Assembly (NCBI GenBank): GCA_030685235.1
Contig: MU839185.1
Span: 93,541 to 157,540, forward strand
Reading direction: 5' to 3'
DNA length: 64,000 nucleotides
From: Copromyces sp. CBS 386.78
Taxonomy: Eukaryota > Ascomycota > Sordariomycetes > Sordariales > Sordariaceae
Under the pieces are notes generated by a model. It was given only the letters and a program-made list of their open reading frames with translations. It had not been told where the DNA came from and searched no databases. The first letter of the stretch is position 1; each line of letters starts with the position of its first letter. This document shows positions 22,090-31,979 of the stretch, piece after piece. A program made the translations under genes and the position numbers.

Positions 22090-22669
22090 ACCCTCGTCTC
22101 TCAACATGTTGGGTCGTCTCCAGATTCAGTTGCCGAAAATACAATGATACAAGTCCGTCAGCATTCCAGCGAGAACAAACACCAATGCAGTCTTTATGTA
22201 TGCTGGAATGAGGTTCAATCGTGCCGGGCTATCCAGATCCTTTACTGAGATCCAAGTCCCTTTGTCTACATCCTAGTATAAACGCCACAGCGGGATAGTC
22301 CTTGACGGCTTCAATGACGGGAACCCCCTGGTCAGCAGGCTTCACCATCAGAATGATACCAATTTCTGGCTTTGTTCTCCAAATTTGTGTTGCAAGACAT
22401 TGTTCCCTCGTTGTTCAGACCCTAGAGATTCAGTCACGACCTGCAACGACAAAGATGAATAAGGATTTCCTTTCGAGATACTCGTGAATGACAGCATCCA
22501 TGACATGTAAACCGTATAAGTAGTGCATGTTTGCTGACGTCCAATCGACTGGACTGGACACGACAGGTATAGACCACCACAATCCCTTCGCCTTCGACGC
22601 TTCGATTCTGCAGCATTCGAATAATCACAGTTCAACATTCGACACTTGACCACCCTAAAACAGGCCAAA
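22090..22669. other. Intergenic / promoter of the secreted-protein gene
   Basis: No gene seen. 22480-22669 is the immediate upstream region of the signal-peptide gene starting at 22670. Confidence 0.55.
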
Positions 22670-23386
22670 ATGCGAACACCTTATGGATTTGTCTCCTTCG
22701 TAGCCGCCATACTGGCCGCCAGCACCGTCACTTCCCTCGTCGTCCCCACAGACGTGGACTCCTCCTTGGCTCAAGCCCCCGATGCAATTGCAAGGCCAAC
22801 CACCCTCCCCATCCGAAACATCGCCACCCGCGACGACGTGGTGGTCTCGGGCATTGATAACACCACTCTCCACAACGACGGTTCATTCTGGATGGCCCCC
22901 CTCGCTGACGACGACGACGACGACGACGACGAAATTCCAGCAGACCAACCCGACATGGACCTCGTCCCCCGCTATGGGCCCGGCGCTCCTCCCGATAGAA
23001 ACGACCCCCACAAAGTCTACTGCAAAGACTTCAAAGCCATCACGGACGAAACCAGCGATGCCTCGCCGTGGATTGAGGACTGCCTGGGCATCATCCCCAA
23101 TATCCAGCCTCCGAAGCACGCCGCCCGTTGGAGGTTCATGATCGGGAGCACCCGAAAGATCGTCAGTCACAAATCCTGTGTTCTGGCTGTCTCTGCTAAT
23201 AATATCGGACAGAGAGGATCGTGGATGAATGTGGGTAATGTGGATGTCATCGCCGTGATCGAGGAGTTGGCGATGATGAGGGAGGCTAAGGGTGGCAAGA
23301 AGATGGGAGGCAAGACGACTGCGCAGTGTACGATAGTGGTAACTGCGATGCCAGGTGAGACCGAGTTCTCCATCTTCCATACCTAG
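22670..23386 (+). CDS. Secreted protein with Hce2/Ecp2-like C-terminal domain
   Basis: The start at 22670 gives a clean signal peptide (MRTPYGFVSFVAAILAASTV); an in-frame ATG at 22646 would add eight residues. The mature protein has a Pro/Asp-rich pro-region with a run of seven or more Asp encoded by GAC repeats (22905-22930), then a Cys-containing domain: VYCKDF, DCLGII, SHKSCVLAV, and after it VGNVDVIAVIEEL and AQCTIVV. The order (C, DC, W, GTC-like SC, a (V)GN.DVI.II helix, final C) matches the Hce2 family related to Cladosporium Ecp2, small secreted fungal proteins, some of which are effectors with necrosis-inducing activity on plants. Match is by pattern only. In a saprotroph a role against competitors or in wall biology is equally possible. 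Confidence 0.75.
   Translation: MRTPYGFVSFVAAILAASTVTSLVVPTDVDSSLAQAPDAIARPTTLPIRNIATRDDVVVSGIDNTTLHNDGSFWMAPLADDDDDDDDEIPADQPDMDLVPRYGPGAPPDRNDPHKVYCKDFKAITDETSDASPWIEDCLGIIPNIQPPKHAARWRFMIGSTRKIVSHKSCVLAVSANNIGQRGSWMNVGNVDVIAVIEELAMMREAKGGKKMGGKTTAQCTIVVTAMPGETEFSIFHT
22905..22930 (+). repeat. (GAC)n coding microsatellite
   Basis: Eight or nine GAC codons encode an Asp run in the secreted Hce2-like protein. Confidence 0.9.
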
Positions 23387-23836
23387 TAAGCGAGGATGGA
23401 CTGGAGGGTGGAAAGTGAGGGAAGGGGATAAGTTCTGTCTTGTCTCTGTATGTGGCTGTCTGGTGGATGCGATCACAATTGGACCGATGTCGAGGTGGCT
23501 CAGTGGGGGCAACCATAGCTTTACTCCGTTTGAAGATATAAGTCTAGTAGATTTAGGTTTTCATACATCTGCGCATGTGTCACTAGACGTGCTATGGTAG
23601 AAGTGACCAAGGGGTGATGTTGTCAAGGGGAAAATTGATGCAGAAGATCAACAAAATCATCAGAAGACAAATAAACGTAATCCAAATAAACTCCATGACC
23701 CCTTTCCAGCCTATCCGGGCATCCATATCCATTCCAAATCCTTTTTGGTATCGTCAGAAAGTTAAGGGGGTATAAGTGTAGCATAAAGAAAAACATGTAG
23801 CCATATCAATACCAGGTCCCAACATTACCTCATCCC
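23387..23836. other. Intergenic between convergent genes
   Basis: Shared 3' region of the Hce2-like gene (plus) and the sugar transporter (minus). AT-richer than coding DNA, with AATAAA-like words near 23670-23690. No gene. Confidence 0.6.
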
Positions 23837-25859
23837 TCATTCATATCCACCAGCTCTCCTCTGCCTCGCATACCCATATCCATGTCCGCCCTGCTCCTCC
23901 AACTCAATCCCACCGTGCCCACCCCCATGCATCGCCCGATTCCTCTCCAGCGGATTCCCCAAAACGCCCTCGTGATAGATCTCCTTCTCCACTTGTCGCA
24001 TATCAACATGTCCCACGGCATTAACACCATCAAAGATGCGTGCAACTTCTTCCAGCGTCGGCCCTTTTGTCTCGACGTAAAAGAAGTAGACAAAAGTAAG
24101 CTCCAAGCAATTCCAGATAGTGTAGAAGAGAGTGAAGTTCCAGTGGTGGGGGAGGTTGTCCCAGGCTAGTTTGTTCGTTTGGCTTGGAGGGGTCAGCATT
24201 AACCCGCTGAGGAAATAGAGACGAGGAGAGCGGGGAGATGGAACAGAATCAAAGTGGGAGGCAAGAATGAGAAAATAAGGCGAAGGTCATGAAGAGGATG
24301 TGTTGATGAGAAGGGAAAAGGGAAAGGAAAGACTGGAACTTACTTGGAGATGGCAAGCACAGCCTGCACCGTGATGTTCATCAACATCATGCCCTTCGCT
24401 CTCAAATGGAACGGGAGGACCTCCAACGCGTACGCCACCAGCAGTCCCGAGAAGCCAATGTCGTAAAAGATGCCGAAAATCCAGATGAACACCAACTGCG
24501 TGTAGCCACTAGTCATGTTTGTCTCCCCGCTATACTCATACACCGCCCCGGTCGCCGTCCAGCAGGCAAAGCTGACGACCATACCGCACGTCGATATCAA
24601 GAACAGCGGCCTGCGTCCAAACCGGTCGACATTGAGCGCGGCGAAGATGGTGACGATCAGATCCAGGATGATCTTCCCCGTCGAGATGGCCAGCTTTTGG
24701 CTCTGCTCCGTGATGCCTGCCCCACCGTAGACGGCATTCATGTAATTGCTGAACAAGGCATTGCCCGAGTACTGGCTGATGACACCCAGCGAAATAATAA
24801 TGGCCAACCGCCACCTGTTTCCCTTGGTCTTGATGAAATCGACATAACTCGACGCCTCATCGAGCTGCTTCTGGATGCGAATCGTCTCCTTGATCTCGCG
24901 AAACTCGAACTGCACGGTTCTGTTGAGCCGATCACCACCGGCATGCCACTTGGCCAGGATGTCGAGGGCTTCATCGTGGCGTTCCTTGTTAATGAGGTAG
25001 CGAGGGGACTCGGGGAGCCACCAGATGCCTGCGAGCTGGACGGCCGAGGGCAGAATTTGCAGGAGCGTGATGGAGCGCCAGGACCAGTTGGAGGCCATGT
25101 TGGACGTGCTCCATGCTATGCACGACACCAAAAGAGCGCCGGCATTCCAAAGACAGTTGTAGATGGCGGTGACTGGGCCGCGATGTTGCGGGTGGACGAT
25201 CTCGGTGAGGAGGAGGGGGGCGGCCATTTGTGCGAGCGAGTTGCCGAAACCGAGGAGGAAGCGGCCACCCATGTACACTGTCATTGTGAGTAAACACCCT
25301 AAAGGAGTCTGAGAATAAGAGGGCACCTACTTCCGTAACCGTTGCAGAAACCTGTTAGGAGTCCGCCAAAGATCATGATAATACACCCAGCTACGATGGA
25401 CGGTCTTCGTCCGTAATTATCGGCCACGTATGGGGTTATGAAGAATGATAAGATGGAGCCGATGTTGAACATGTTGATCAAAATTGCCAGCTTGGTATCC
25501 TGAACGGGGTCGGCAAGGTCCGGGTTGAGCTTCGTCTCCGGAAAGAAGAAGTGATTCCACGCATGGATCTGTTGTGATGTGTTCAAAAGCATGCTGTCGT
25601 AGCCCGTCGTTGCCGATGCCACCATTAGGAAGAAGGTCATGCCGTAGAGCTTCCTCAGATGCGGTTCCCTCGTCCAGTAAACCCTCTCAAACCGTGGAGG
25701 CTCTACCTCGGGTATCTCCTCGTAGATTTCCGAGACCTTGTCGGCGTTTGGGTTGGGCTTGGTGTGGACGTTCATTGTTTCGTCGGGGTGGCCCCCAATC
25801 TCGACCCGGATCGTTCGTGTCGTCGGCGTCGTTGTTGGGATGAACTTTGTTGTTGGCAT
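23837..25859 (-). CDS. MFS sugar transporter (lactose-permease / hexose type)
   Basis: Three exons: 25859-25331, 25277-24344 and 24182-23837, 602 residues. Intron 1 (GTAGGT...GACAG) is phase 1; intron 2 (GTAAGT...CCAAG) is phase 2. Sugar-porter hallmarks are present: ADNYGRRP in the first half and its repeat VDRFGRRP in the second, GGRFLLGFG, PESPRYL before the central loop, and the C-terminal VETKGPTLEE. Twelve membrane spans are expected. The family imports mono- or disaccharides across the plasma membrane by proton symport. Similarity in style is greatest to fungal lactose/cellobiose permease-like proteins, but the substrate cannot be assigned. The C-terminal tail is Gly/His-rich. Confidence 0.93.
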
Positions 25860-28240
25860 TGACGTTGAATATCAAGGATGGTGAGCAGGAACAAGTTCAA
25901 CTTGGGGTTGGGTTAGGACATGTATGTACGTGTTGGAGGTAACCTTCCAAGTTGCATACTACGACAGGAGATCATGAGAAGGGAAGGAGAAGCAGTGAGG
26001 TTCCACCTCCACGTAGTATATGAAGGATCCCCGGGCATCTAGCATCTGAGTTCCCAGCGGGAAGCAGGCGGGAAGGGGTCGGGGAAGCATTGACATGCTG
26101 AAGGAGGCAACAAGAATAGGTGATTATGCTGGGGTAAGACATCGTCGTGACATGCCGGTAACCATGGGTTGACGATGCGAGGATTTAACCATAAGGATTT
26201 CCAATTCCATCTCTGTTCGGTAAGGTCCAAGTCTCGAACCTCATCTTCCAAGTCAAAGGTGGAGTCATTCTTGTTCCAATTTAGGGGGAGGAAATGCAAT
26301 AGTGGAGGGCTGGTACGAGGTCTGACTGGACAAGAATCGAGAACGTTTGAATAAAGTGGTGAGAAGACGGGGTCGCCAGCCGTCGTTGCATCGCAAGTGG
26401 ACGGCATCTCTCTCCAACGACACTGCGCCAACAAGACTTGTTGCTGGATTTCTGTTCCTGGAGGTGGTGTCGTTCGTGCGGATGGCGGGAGAGGCTTGGC
26501 GAGAAAAGCCACAGGGGGCCCAAACTCCGGGTAGCAACGGGGGGAGGCCCCGAAAGGAAATCATGACCGAGGGGATGGACAAGGCGTCTCAAGTTCCCAA
26601 CGTTCTGTGATGCGCATGGCGGGGAGCACGGGTCCAGCTCTGCCCTCGTCGACCATGTGTTCTGCCTCGCAGGGGTTCTCCGCAGTGAAAAGGCTTTCTC
26701 TCACCCAATCGTGATGATTTCTGGTCCAATGTATAGTGGATATTAGAGAACTGCACTAGCAGCCTCTAGCTAGAAAATAGTGATGCCATGAGAATCCTCC
26801 TCGTCTGTGCGTCTTCCCCAAACGTCCACCATCATGAACAAGATGTTCGATGCGCGGGATACCATGGACGGGTAAAGAGCATGGCTCGCTTGTCCCTGGT
26901 CCCAAGTTGTGGGCGAAGGCGACGCCAAGCCCTGTCGGCAGCTAGGGACGTTCATCCGACTTGGGTGGATGGGACTCGGCGAACCGGGCGCACAGACATT
27001 GACTCGAAAGCGTCATGTTTAATCTCGCTGAAGCGCTTGTCGTGTTGTGGTGCGGACCAACGACTCTTGTGGACGAGCATGTCAGCAAGCTGTGGTCGCC
27101 TTGCGTACTCGTTCCAAGAAAGAGGTTGAGGCGAATGTTTGGAAGTGATGATGAGGGAACTTAACAGAAGGTCTATGAGGTCCATGTCAGCACGGCGGCA
27201 ATCAGTGATGATGAGGAGGATGTCTGATGGTTGGAAGCTTCCACGTGGAAGAGAAGCAACGAGAAAGTGTATACATGATGCAGGTGCTCAAGTTCCCCCA
27301 GCTCTCACTGAAGATCTTTTCTGAGCCTCGGGTTCAGGAAGATGCAGTCCAATCTCCGGGTGAATACCTAGGGCAGGGCTGTGAGGAAGAAGGGTGAGGT
27401 GACACCACTTCTTCCCGTCGTTCCAGTGTTGCATCCCTGCCTGTCAAGTCCATGTCTCCAGCGGACCGCTGTTCCCATCACATTTATCTTGTCCATCTTC
27501 CCCGGATTTTCATCACCTCCAGACTGTCACCAGATGAGTCGGAAACTATCGGTTTTGTGGGAGGTGCAGGACGCGGAAGGAAATTGCAGAATCCGTGATT
27601 GAAGCAGGAACGACAATTGAAAGAAGCCGAGGAACGATAAAGATGGGTGCTTGGCAGCCCCGCACCGACCAGATTCCCGGCTGCTATTGGTTCTTCACTT
27701 CACTCACGACCTCTGCCAGTGCCTGCCGCTGCAATCGCAAAAGCTTACGACCCAACACGGAATGGAAACGACAACTTGCCGAGTCGGAAAATGAAATGAA
27801 CGCACGGCAAGACGCGCCAGTAGACAGGCGAGACCGGCGAGAGACGGCTCGACCATCAAGCTGGGAGGTCTGGAATAGGGCGGCTTCCACTTGGGTCCCG
27901 TCGTTGGAATTGGCAGGGCAGTCGCACGCGCACCCAAATATGCCACATGGGGAGGAGGATCAATGCTCCATGTTGATGCTTTGATTGGAAATTGGAATGG
28001 CAAACAAGGGAAATCGGCTGAAGGAGATTGAATTTCATATTGTCCTTTGGACCTCATATTCCTTCTTTGCATACAACTTCAGCACCGGCAAACGAACGAA
28101 CGAAGCAGTTCCCGTCTCAATCATTAAAGCAGGAATCTTCCAAAACCACGGCCTCCCTCCACCATCAGACATTCTTTCCGACCCCTTGCTTTGCCTTATC
28201 CATTTCCACACCTCATGCATCACCACATCTCATTCCAAAC
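25860..28240. other. Long intergenic region
   Basis: About 2.4 kb without a supported gene. It includes the promoter of the sugar transporter (from 25860 up) and the 3' side of the apple-domain gene. Open frames up to 157 codons occur (26039-26512 minus, 27595-27984 plus), but they overlap opposing frames and lack domains. Confidence 0.55.
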
Positions 28241-29059
28241 TCAGTTCCCATCATCATCGACATCCTCTCCCTCCCCGTCTGGGCCGTCTCCATTCCCACC
28301 AACACTCAACGACAACATCCCAAAAGCCCATTCGTCCACCGCCTTATGCCCCTTGGTCGTCAGATTCGTCTTCATCCAACAGGTGTGATGCGTCTCCTCG
28401 TCGCCCGGGATCGCACCCCACCCCGCTCCCATGCATGCTTGCTTCTGCGCGCATTTATCCAAGCACGAGTTGAAGCTGGTCGTGTTTACGGAGCCAATGT
28501 CGACAGCTTCACCTTGGCCAAAGTCAAGGCCGCAGAGGCGTGTAAATTTCTTGCTGCTGCTGCTGCTGCTGCCACCGGCGCTGCTCGAGTTACCGGCCAC
28601 GGTTGCCGTGTACAAAGTTCCGTTGATAGCCGGACATTCGATTTTGGCAATGGCGGTTGCAGTGGAGGCGCTGGTGGAAGTGGCAGTTGCGACTGTCGGT
28701 GAGGGGTGCTGGGTGGATGAGGTGATTGCCCTAATGCCCTTGATCATCAGGTTTATGTTGGAAAAGACGGAAGGAAGCAAGACCTACCCAAGTCCTGCCG
28801 TGATGCTCGCCTGCGCCAGCTTCAAGTCATTCTTGGCATCGTCAAGGTTCTTCTGGCTCACTCCTAGGCCTGCCGCAAGACCAATCACTGTCGCGAGAAG
28901 CAGGGCCAAGGTACCGATAACAGCAAGTGCCATGCTTCGCTTCACCGTGAGGAGGGTTGACCCCGACCCGGCGCCTGTGTTCTTTTCTCGTAGCATTGGT
29001 GTATCTTGGTCCGGATCTGGATGCTGAACCTCGTGGGGCACAAAGCTGTAGCTTGCCAT
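28241..29059 (-). CDS. Type II membrane protein with PAN/apple-like ectodomain
   Basis: Two exons, 29059-28788 and 28730-28241, 253 residues. The 57-nt intron (GTAGGT...CATTAG) is phase 2. The N-terminus is cytosolic and charged, followed by one membrane span at residues 43-66 (MALAVIGTLALLLATVIGLA). Outside are a short helix, a Ser/Thr-rich linker likely to be O-glycosylated, and a Cys-rich module: CP..NGT, LCGLDF, then SFNSCLDKCAQ, C(M)GAGW and CWMK. That spacing resembles PAN/apple-like domains in many fungal surface proteins, which bind carbohydrate or protein. Potential N-glycosylation sites include NGT, NTT and NLT. The C-terminal end is acidic. Role inferred: cell-surface or vacuolar membrane glycoprotein. 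Confidence 0.82.
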
Positions 29060-29760
29060 TTTGACTTCCGTCTCAACCGCCGACAGTGGTCAGGACCACC
29101 TCGATGTTATATGTCCAATTGACCAAGTCGCAATTCACACAAGCGGCGCAGCAAGAGCAAAAGCTGAAGATGATCTTGATGAGATTCTGGGCCAGCCTCG
29201 GACTTACATAAAAAGGGGCCTCGGGTGGAACGAATGAAACGCCAGCTTTTTGACGCTGTGCGAGCGCGCTGAGTAACTTGACACCACCCTTCTTGGGAAA
29301 AATCGTTGCTATTCCGCAGACCAGTCACGATCGAGTTTATCTCGGTGCCTGAGTAAGCGCTGAAGATAAGCATATCATCCCGCTTGATAACTGCCGTTGT
29401 AAGATCAGCCTCACTGTGTTGAGAAGGCGCAGTAGATCTATATGGAACACAAACTGAGGAGAAAATACAAGCAAGCAAAGGGCTAAATCATCCTTTTCAT
29501 TTCTTGGACAAGGTATTGCCTGGATTGCACGAATAGCTGCCATATCACCGAGTGTCTCACCGTCGAGTGTTTACCTCCCCTTTTCAACAGCATCACAACC
29601 CCTAACCCTTATCTACTAATTGATGCGGCACTCGATAGACCGCAATGACGTCATCATACAATAACGCTTCCACCGCGCCATCTGCAAAACACGTTCAACG
29701 TTATTCATCTTTCCCTTCCTTTACACCGAAAATAGCCTCGCTGTTGACAGGCTCACGTGG
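29060..29760. other. Divergent promoter region
   Basis: Between the minus-strand apple-domain gene and the plus-strand NUDIX gene. It carries both promoters. Small open frames (29107-29478) lack features. A TGACGTCA element (CRE/ATF-type palindrome) is present at about 29647-29654. Confidence 0.6.
29647..29654. promoter_or_regulatory. TGACGTCA palindrome (CRE/ATF-type bZIP site)
   Basis: A perfect 8-bp TGACGTCA palindrome about 110 bp upstream of the NUDIX/eIF2B-like start codon. This is the consensus for ATF/CREB-type bZIP factors; whether it is used is unknown. Confidence 0.45.
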
Positions 29761-31605
29761 ATGAGCTTGCGATACAATACCCGCCACCATTCCACCCGCA
29801 TCCTACATCGGTCGTTACATGTACCCAACATGTCCACCACCACCTCCACCTCCACTGCTCCAAACTCTAGTTCTAGTAGCCAGAAGCCACTAAAACACCG
29901 ATCCGTAGTCTCATCCTTCATCTTCAAACTTCCCCCTTCCTACCTTACTTCGGCCAACTTCAACTCGAAAGATTCCTCTACATGTATCCAAAAACCACTC
30001 GTAGCCCTATTTAAACGCTCCAACAAAGTCAGCACCTACACCCATCACCACGCCCCCATCTCCGGTTCCATCGAACCAACCGACCCCTCCCCTCTTAGCG
30101 CCGCCTGGCGCGAAATCCATGAAGAGACCACTTTGAATGCTTCCGACCTGAAGCTCCTCCGGCAAGGGAAGCCGTACACTTTCTCGGACGAATCGGTAGG
30201 GCGAGAATGGACCATTTGGCCGTTTGCCTATGTGTTGAAGGACAAGGACCCGTCGGCTGGGGATCAGGGGAGCGTAGAGAAAAGGATAAAGATCGATTGG
30301 GAGCACGAGGGGTGGGGCTGGTTTGATCCGTTGGATGTGCAAGACACGCAAGAATTCGGAGGAGTGCCCAGGTTGAAGGAGAGTTTGAGGAGGGTCTGGT
30401 TTGAGATTGATCTCGGACCTAAAGCTGGCAAGGTGCTGGCGGAGGGGTGTAAGCGCTTGGAAGAGGATCGTGTAAGCGGGGCGAGGCAGATGGCTGGTGA
30501 TGCCTTGCATATTTTGCGGCATGTGATTGACAAGATGGACGATGGTGTCTTTGATTCAACGGATGGAAATGGGAAAGAAGCCAAATGGTGGAAGGATATC
30601 AGAATGGCTGCATGGCATCTTTGGAAAAATGGACGGGAGAGTATGGGCGCGGCCATCATGTCCGCTTTGTTGTCTGCTTTGGCTGCCATTGAGGCTGAAG
30701 TTTTCCAGGGCCATTCCAAGGATTGCGGAAAGCAACTCAAACCAACCATCGTCTCCCTCTTAGACCGGGAGATCTCCGCCCGCTCCTCAACCAACGACCA
30801 GATTTCCCAATCCTTCGCCTCCTACATCTCCCATCATCTCTCCTCCCTCATCGAATGTCAGAAACCTCTTTCTATCCTGACACTGTCAGAGTCTTCGACA
30901 ATCACCCATGCCCTTTCCCACCTTCCCGTCCTTCTCCCCAACTTAACCCTCGATATCCGCATCCTTGAATCCCGCCCCCTGCTCGAAGGAGTCTCTCTCG
31001 CCGCCAGCCTCGCCAAAGCTCTCTCCACAGACTCAGCATCTAGGAACAACCGCCAACACAGCATCACCGTTTACACCGACGCATCGGCCTGTCTTGCCAC
31101 CGAGGGGGTGCAGCTGGTAGCGATAGGTGCCGATCGCATCGCCTCAGATGGCTCTGTGAGCAACAAAACTGGCTCGCTATCTACTGTCCTCGCCACTCGA
31201 CACAACGCAAAAGGAGCCAAGGTGGTAGTTGTATGCGACTCGGAGAAGGTTGCGCTCCCTGGACCGCCAGACCAACACGTAGTGGAGGACCAGGGGTTGG
31301 AGCAAGTGACGAGGGCGTGGATGGGCGAGGGGAGTAGTGAGCGCATTAGAGGGGCTGCTAGGACGCTACTGAACTTTGCTGATGCCACAAGGACCGACAT
31401 GGAGGGGAAGAATGAAGGACAAAGGCATCAAGAAAAGGAGAAGACGGGGGTCATAGTGGAGGTGAGGAATGTCTCGTTCGAGTGGTGTCCTGGCGGGTTC
31501 ATTGATGCTTATGTTACTGAGGAGGGCGAGTGGAATGATGAGAACGTGAAGAGAAAATCAGAAGCCCTTCAGGAGTTGGAGAAACAGTTGTTTGGACCGC
31601 TGTGA
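29761..31605 (+). CDS. Fusion of NUDIX hydrolase-like and eIF2B-alpha/beta/delta-like domains
   Basis: A single uninterrupted exon of 614 codons. The first ~24 residues are Arg-rich and basic and could be a mitochondrial targeting peptide; a second ATG at codon 24 would omit it. Residues ~45-230 form a NUDIX-like domain with the core AAWREIHEETTL (R117 E118, E121 E122), the catalytic REUXEE of NUDIX boxes. Residues ~300-600 resemble the eIF2B alpha/beta/delta and ribose-1,5-bisphosphate isomerase/MTR-1-P isomerase superfamily: VYTDASACLA, VQLVAIGADRIASDGSVSNKTGS, VVVVCDSEKVALP, and a C-terminal VSFEWCPGGFIDAYVTEEG. The GADRI..DG..NK.G signature is the strongest evidence. The fusion suggests a metabolite or sugar-phosphate repair enzyme rather than a translation factor. 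Function unproven. Confidence 0.9.
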   Translation: MSLRYNTRHHSTRILHRSLHVPNMSTTTSTSTAPNSSSSSQKPLKHRSVVSSFIFKLPPSYLTSANFNSKDSSTCIQKPLVALFKRSNKVSTYTHHHAPISGSIEPTDPSPLSAAWREIHEETTLNASDLKLLRQGKPYTFSDESVGREWTIWPFAYVLKDKDPSAGDQGSVEKRIKIDWEHEGWGWFDPLDVQDTQEFGGVPRLKESLRRVWFEIDLGPKAGKVLAEGCKRLEEDRVSGARQMAGDALHILRHVIDKMDDGVFDSTDGNGKEAKWWKDIRMAAWHLWKNGRESMGAAIMSALLSALAAIEAEVFQGHSKDCGKQLKPTIVSLLDREISARSSTNDQISQSFASYISHHLSSLIECQKPLSILTLSESSTITHALSHLPVLLPNLTLDIRILESRPLLEGVSLAASLAKALSTDSASRNNRQHSITVYTDASACLATEGVQLVAIGADRIASDGSVSNKTGSLSTVLATRHNAKGAKVVVVCDSEKVALPGPPDQHVVEDQGLEQVTRAWMGEGSSERIRGAARTLLNFADATRTDMEGKNEGQRHQEKEKTGVIVEVRNVSFEWCPGGFIDAYVTEEGEWNDENVKRKSEALQELEKQLFGPL

Positions 31606-31979
31606 GCTGTCCGATGGAAGTGGAAGGTGACGACGCATAGGGCTGACCCTGCTGCAGTGGTAGCGGAAGAGGGAAAGCGGAAAACAAGGGCGGCCAAACC
31701 ACCAAGTGTGACCAGTGAACGCGCGCCAGGGTACGGACGGACATCTGCCAGTGTGTCACCGAAGAAGGCATTGGATGCTTGGAACAATGGTCTAACAAAT
31801 TCAACGCTAAGTCTATCAAGTGGAAGGGGGTATAATCGCTAGTGCCTATGCCTGCCGTGCATTTTGTATCATGAGAGTTCAAACAAGCAAGTACATCCGT
31901 GTAATCCCAACACGTGGAAACTTTTAAACCCCAGAAACAAGAAGGATGACATTGAGAAAACCAACGACATGACATGGTC
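31606..31979. other. Intergenic between convergent genes
   Basis: Shared 3' region of the NUDIX fusion gene and the Zn2Cys6 regulator. No gene. Confidence 0.6.

Noticed and set aside
24406..25293. 295-codon plus-strand ORF antisense to the sugar transporter
   Set aside because: Mirror frame of the transporter's central exon, whose MFS motifs are unmistakable on the minus strand.
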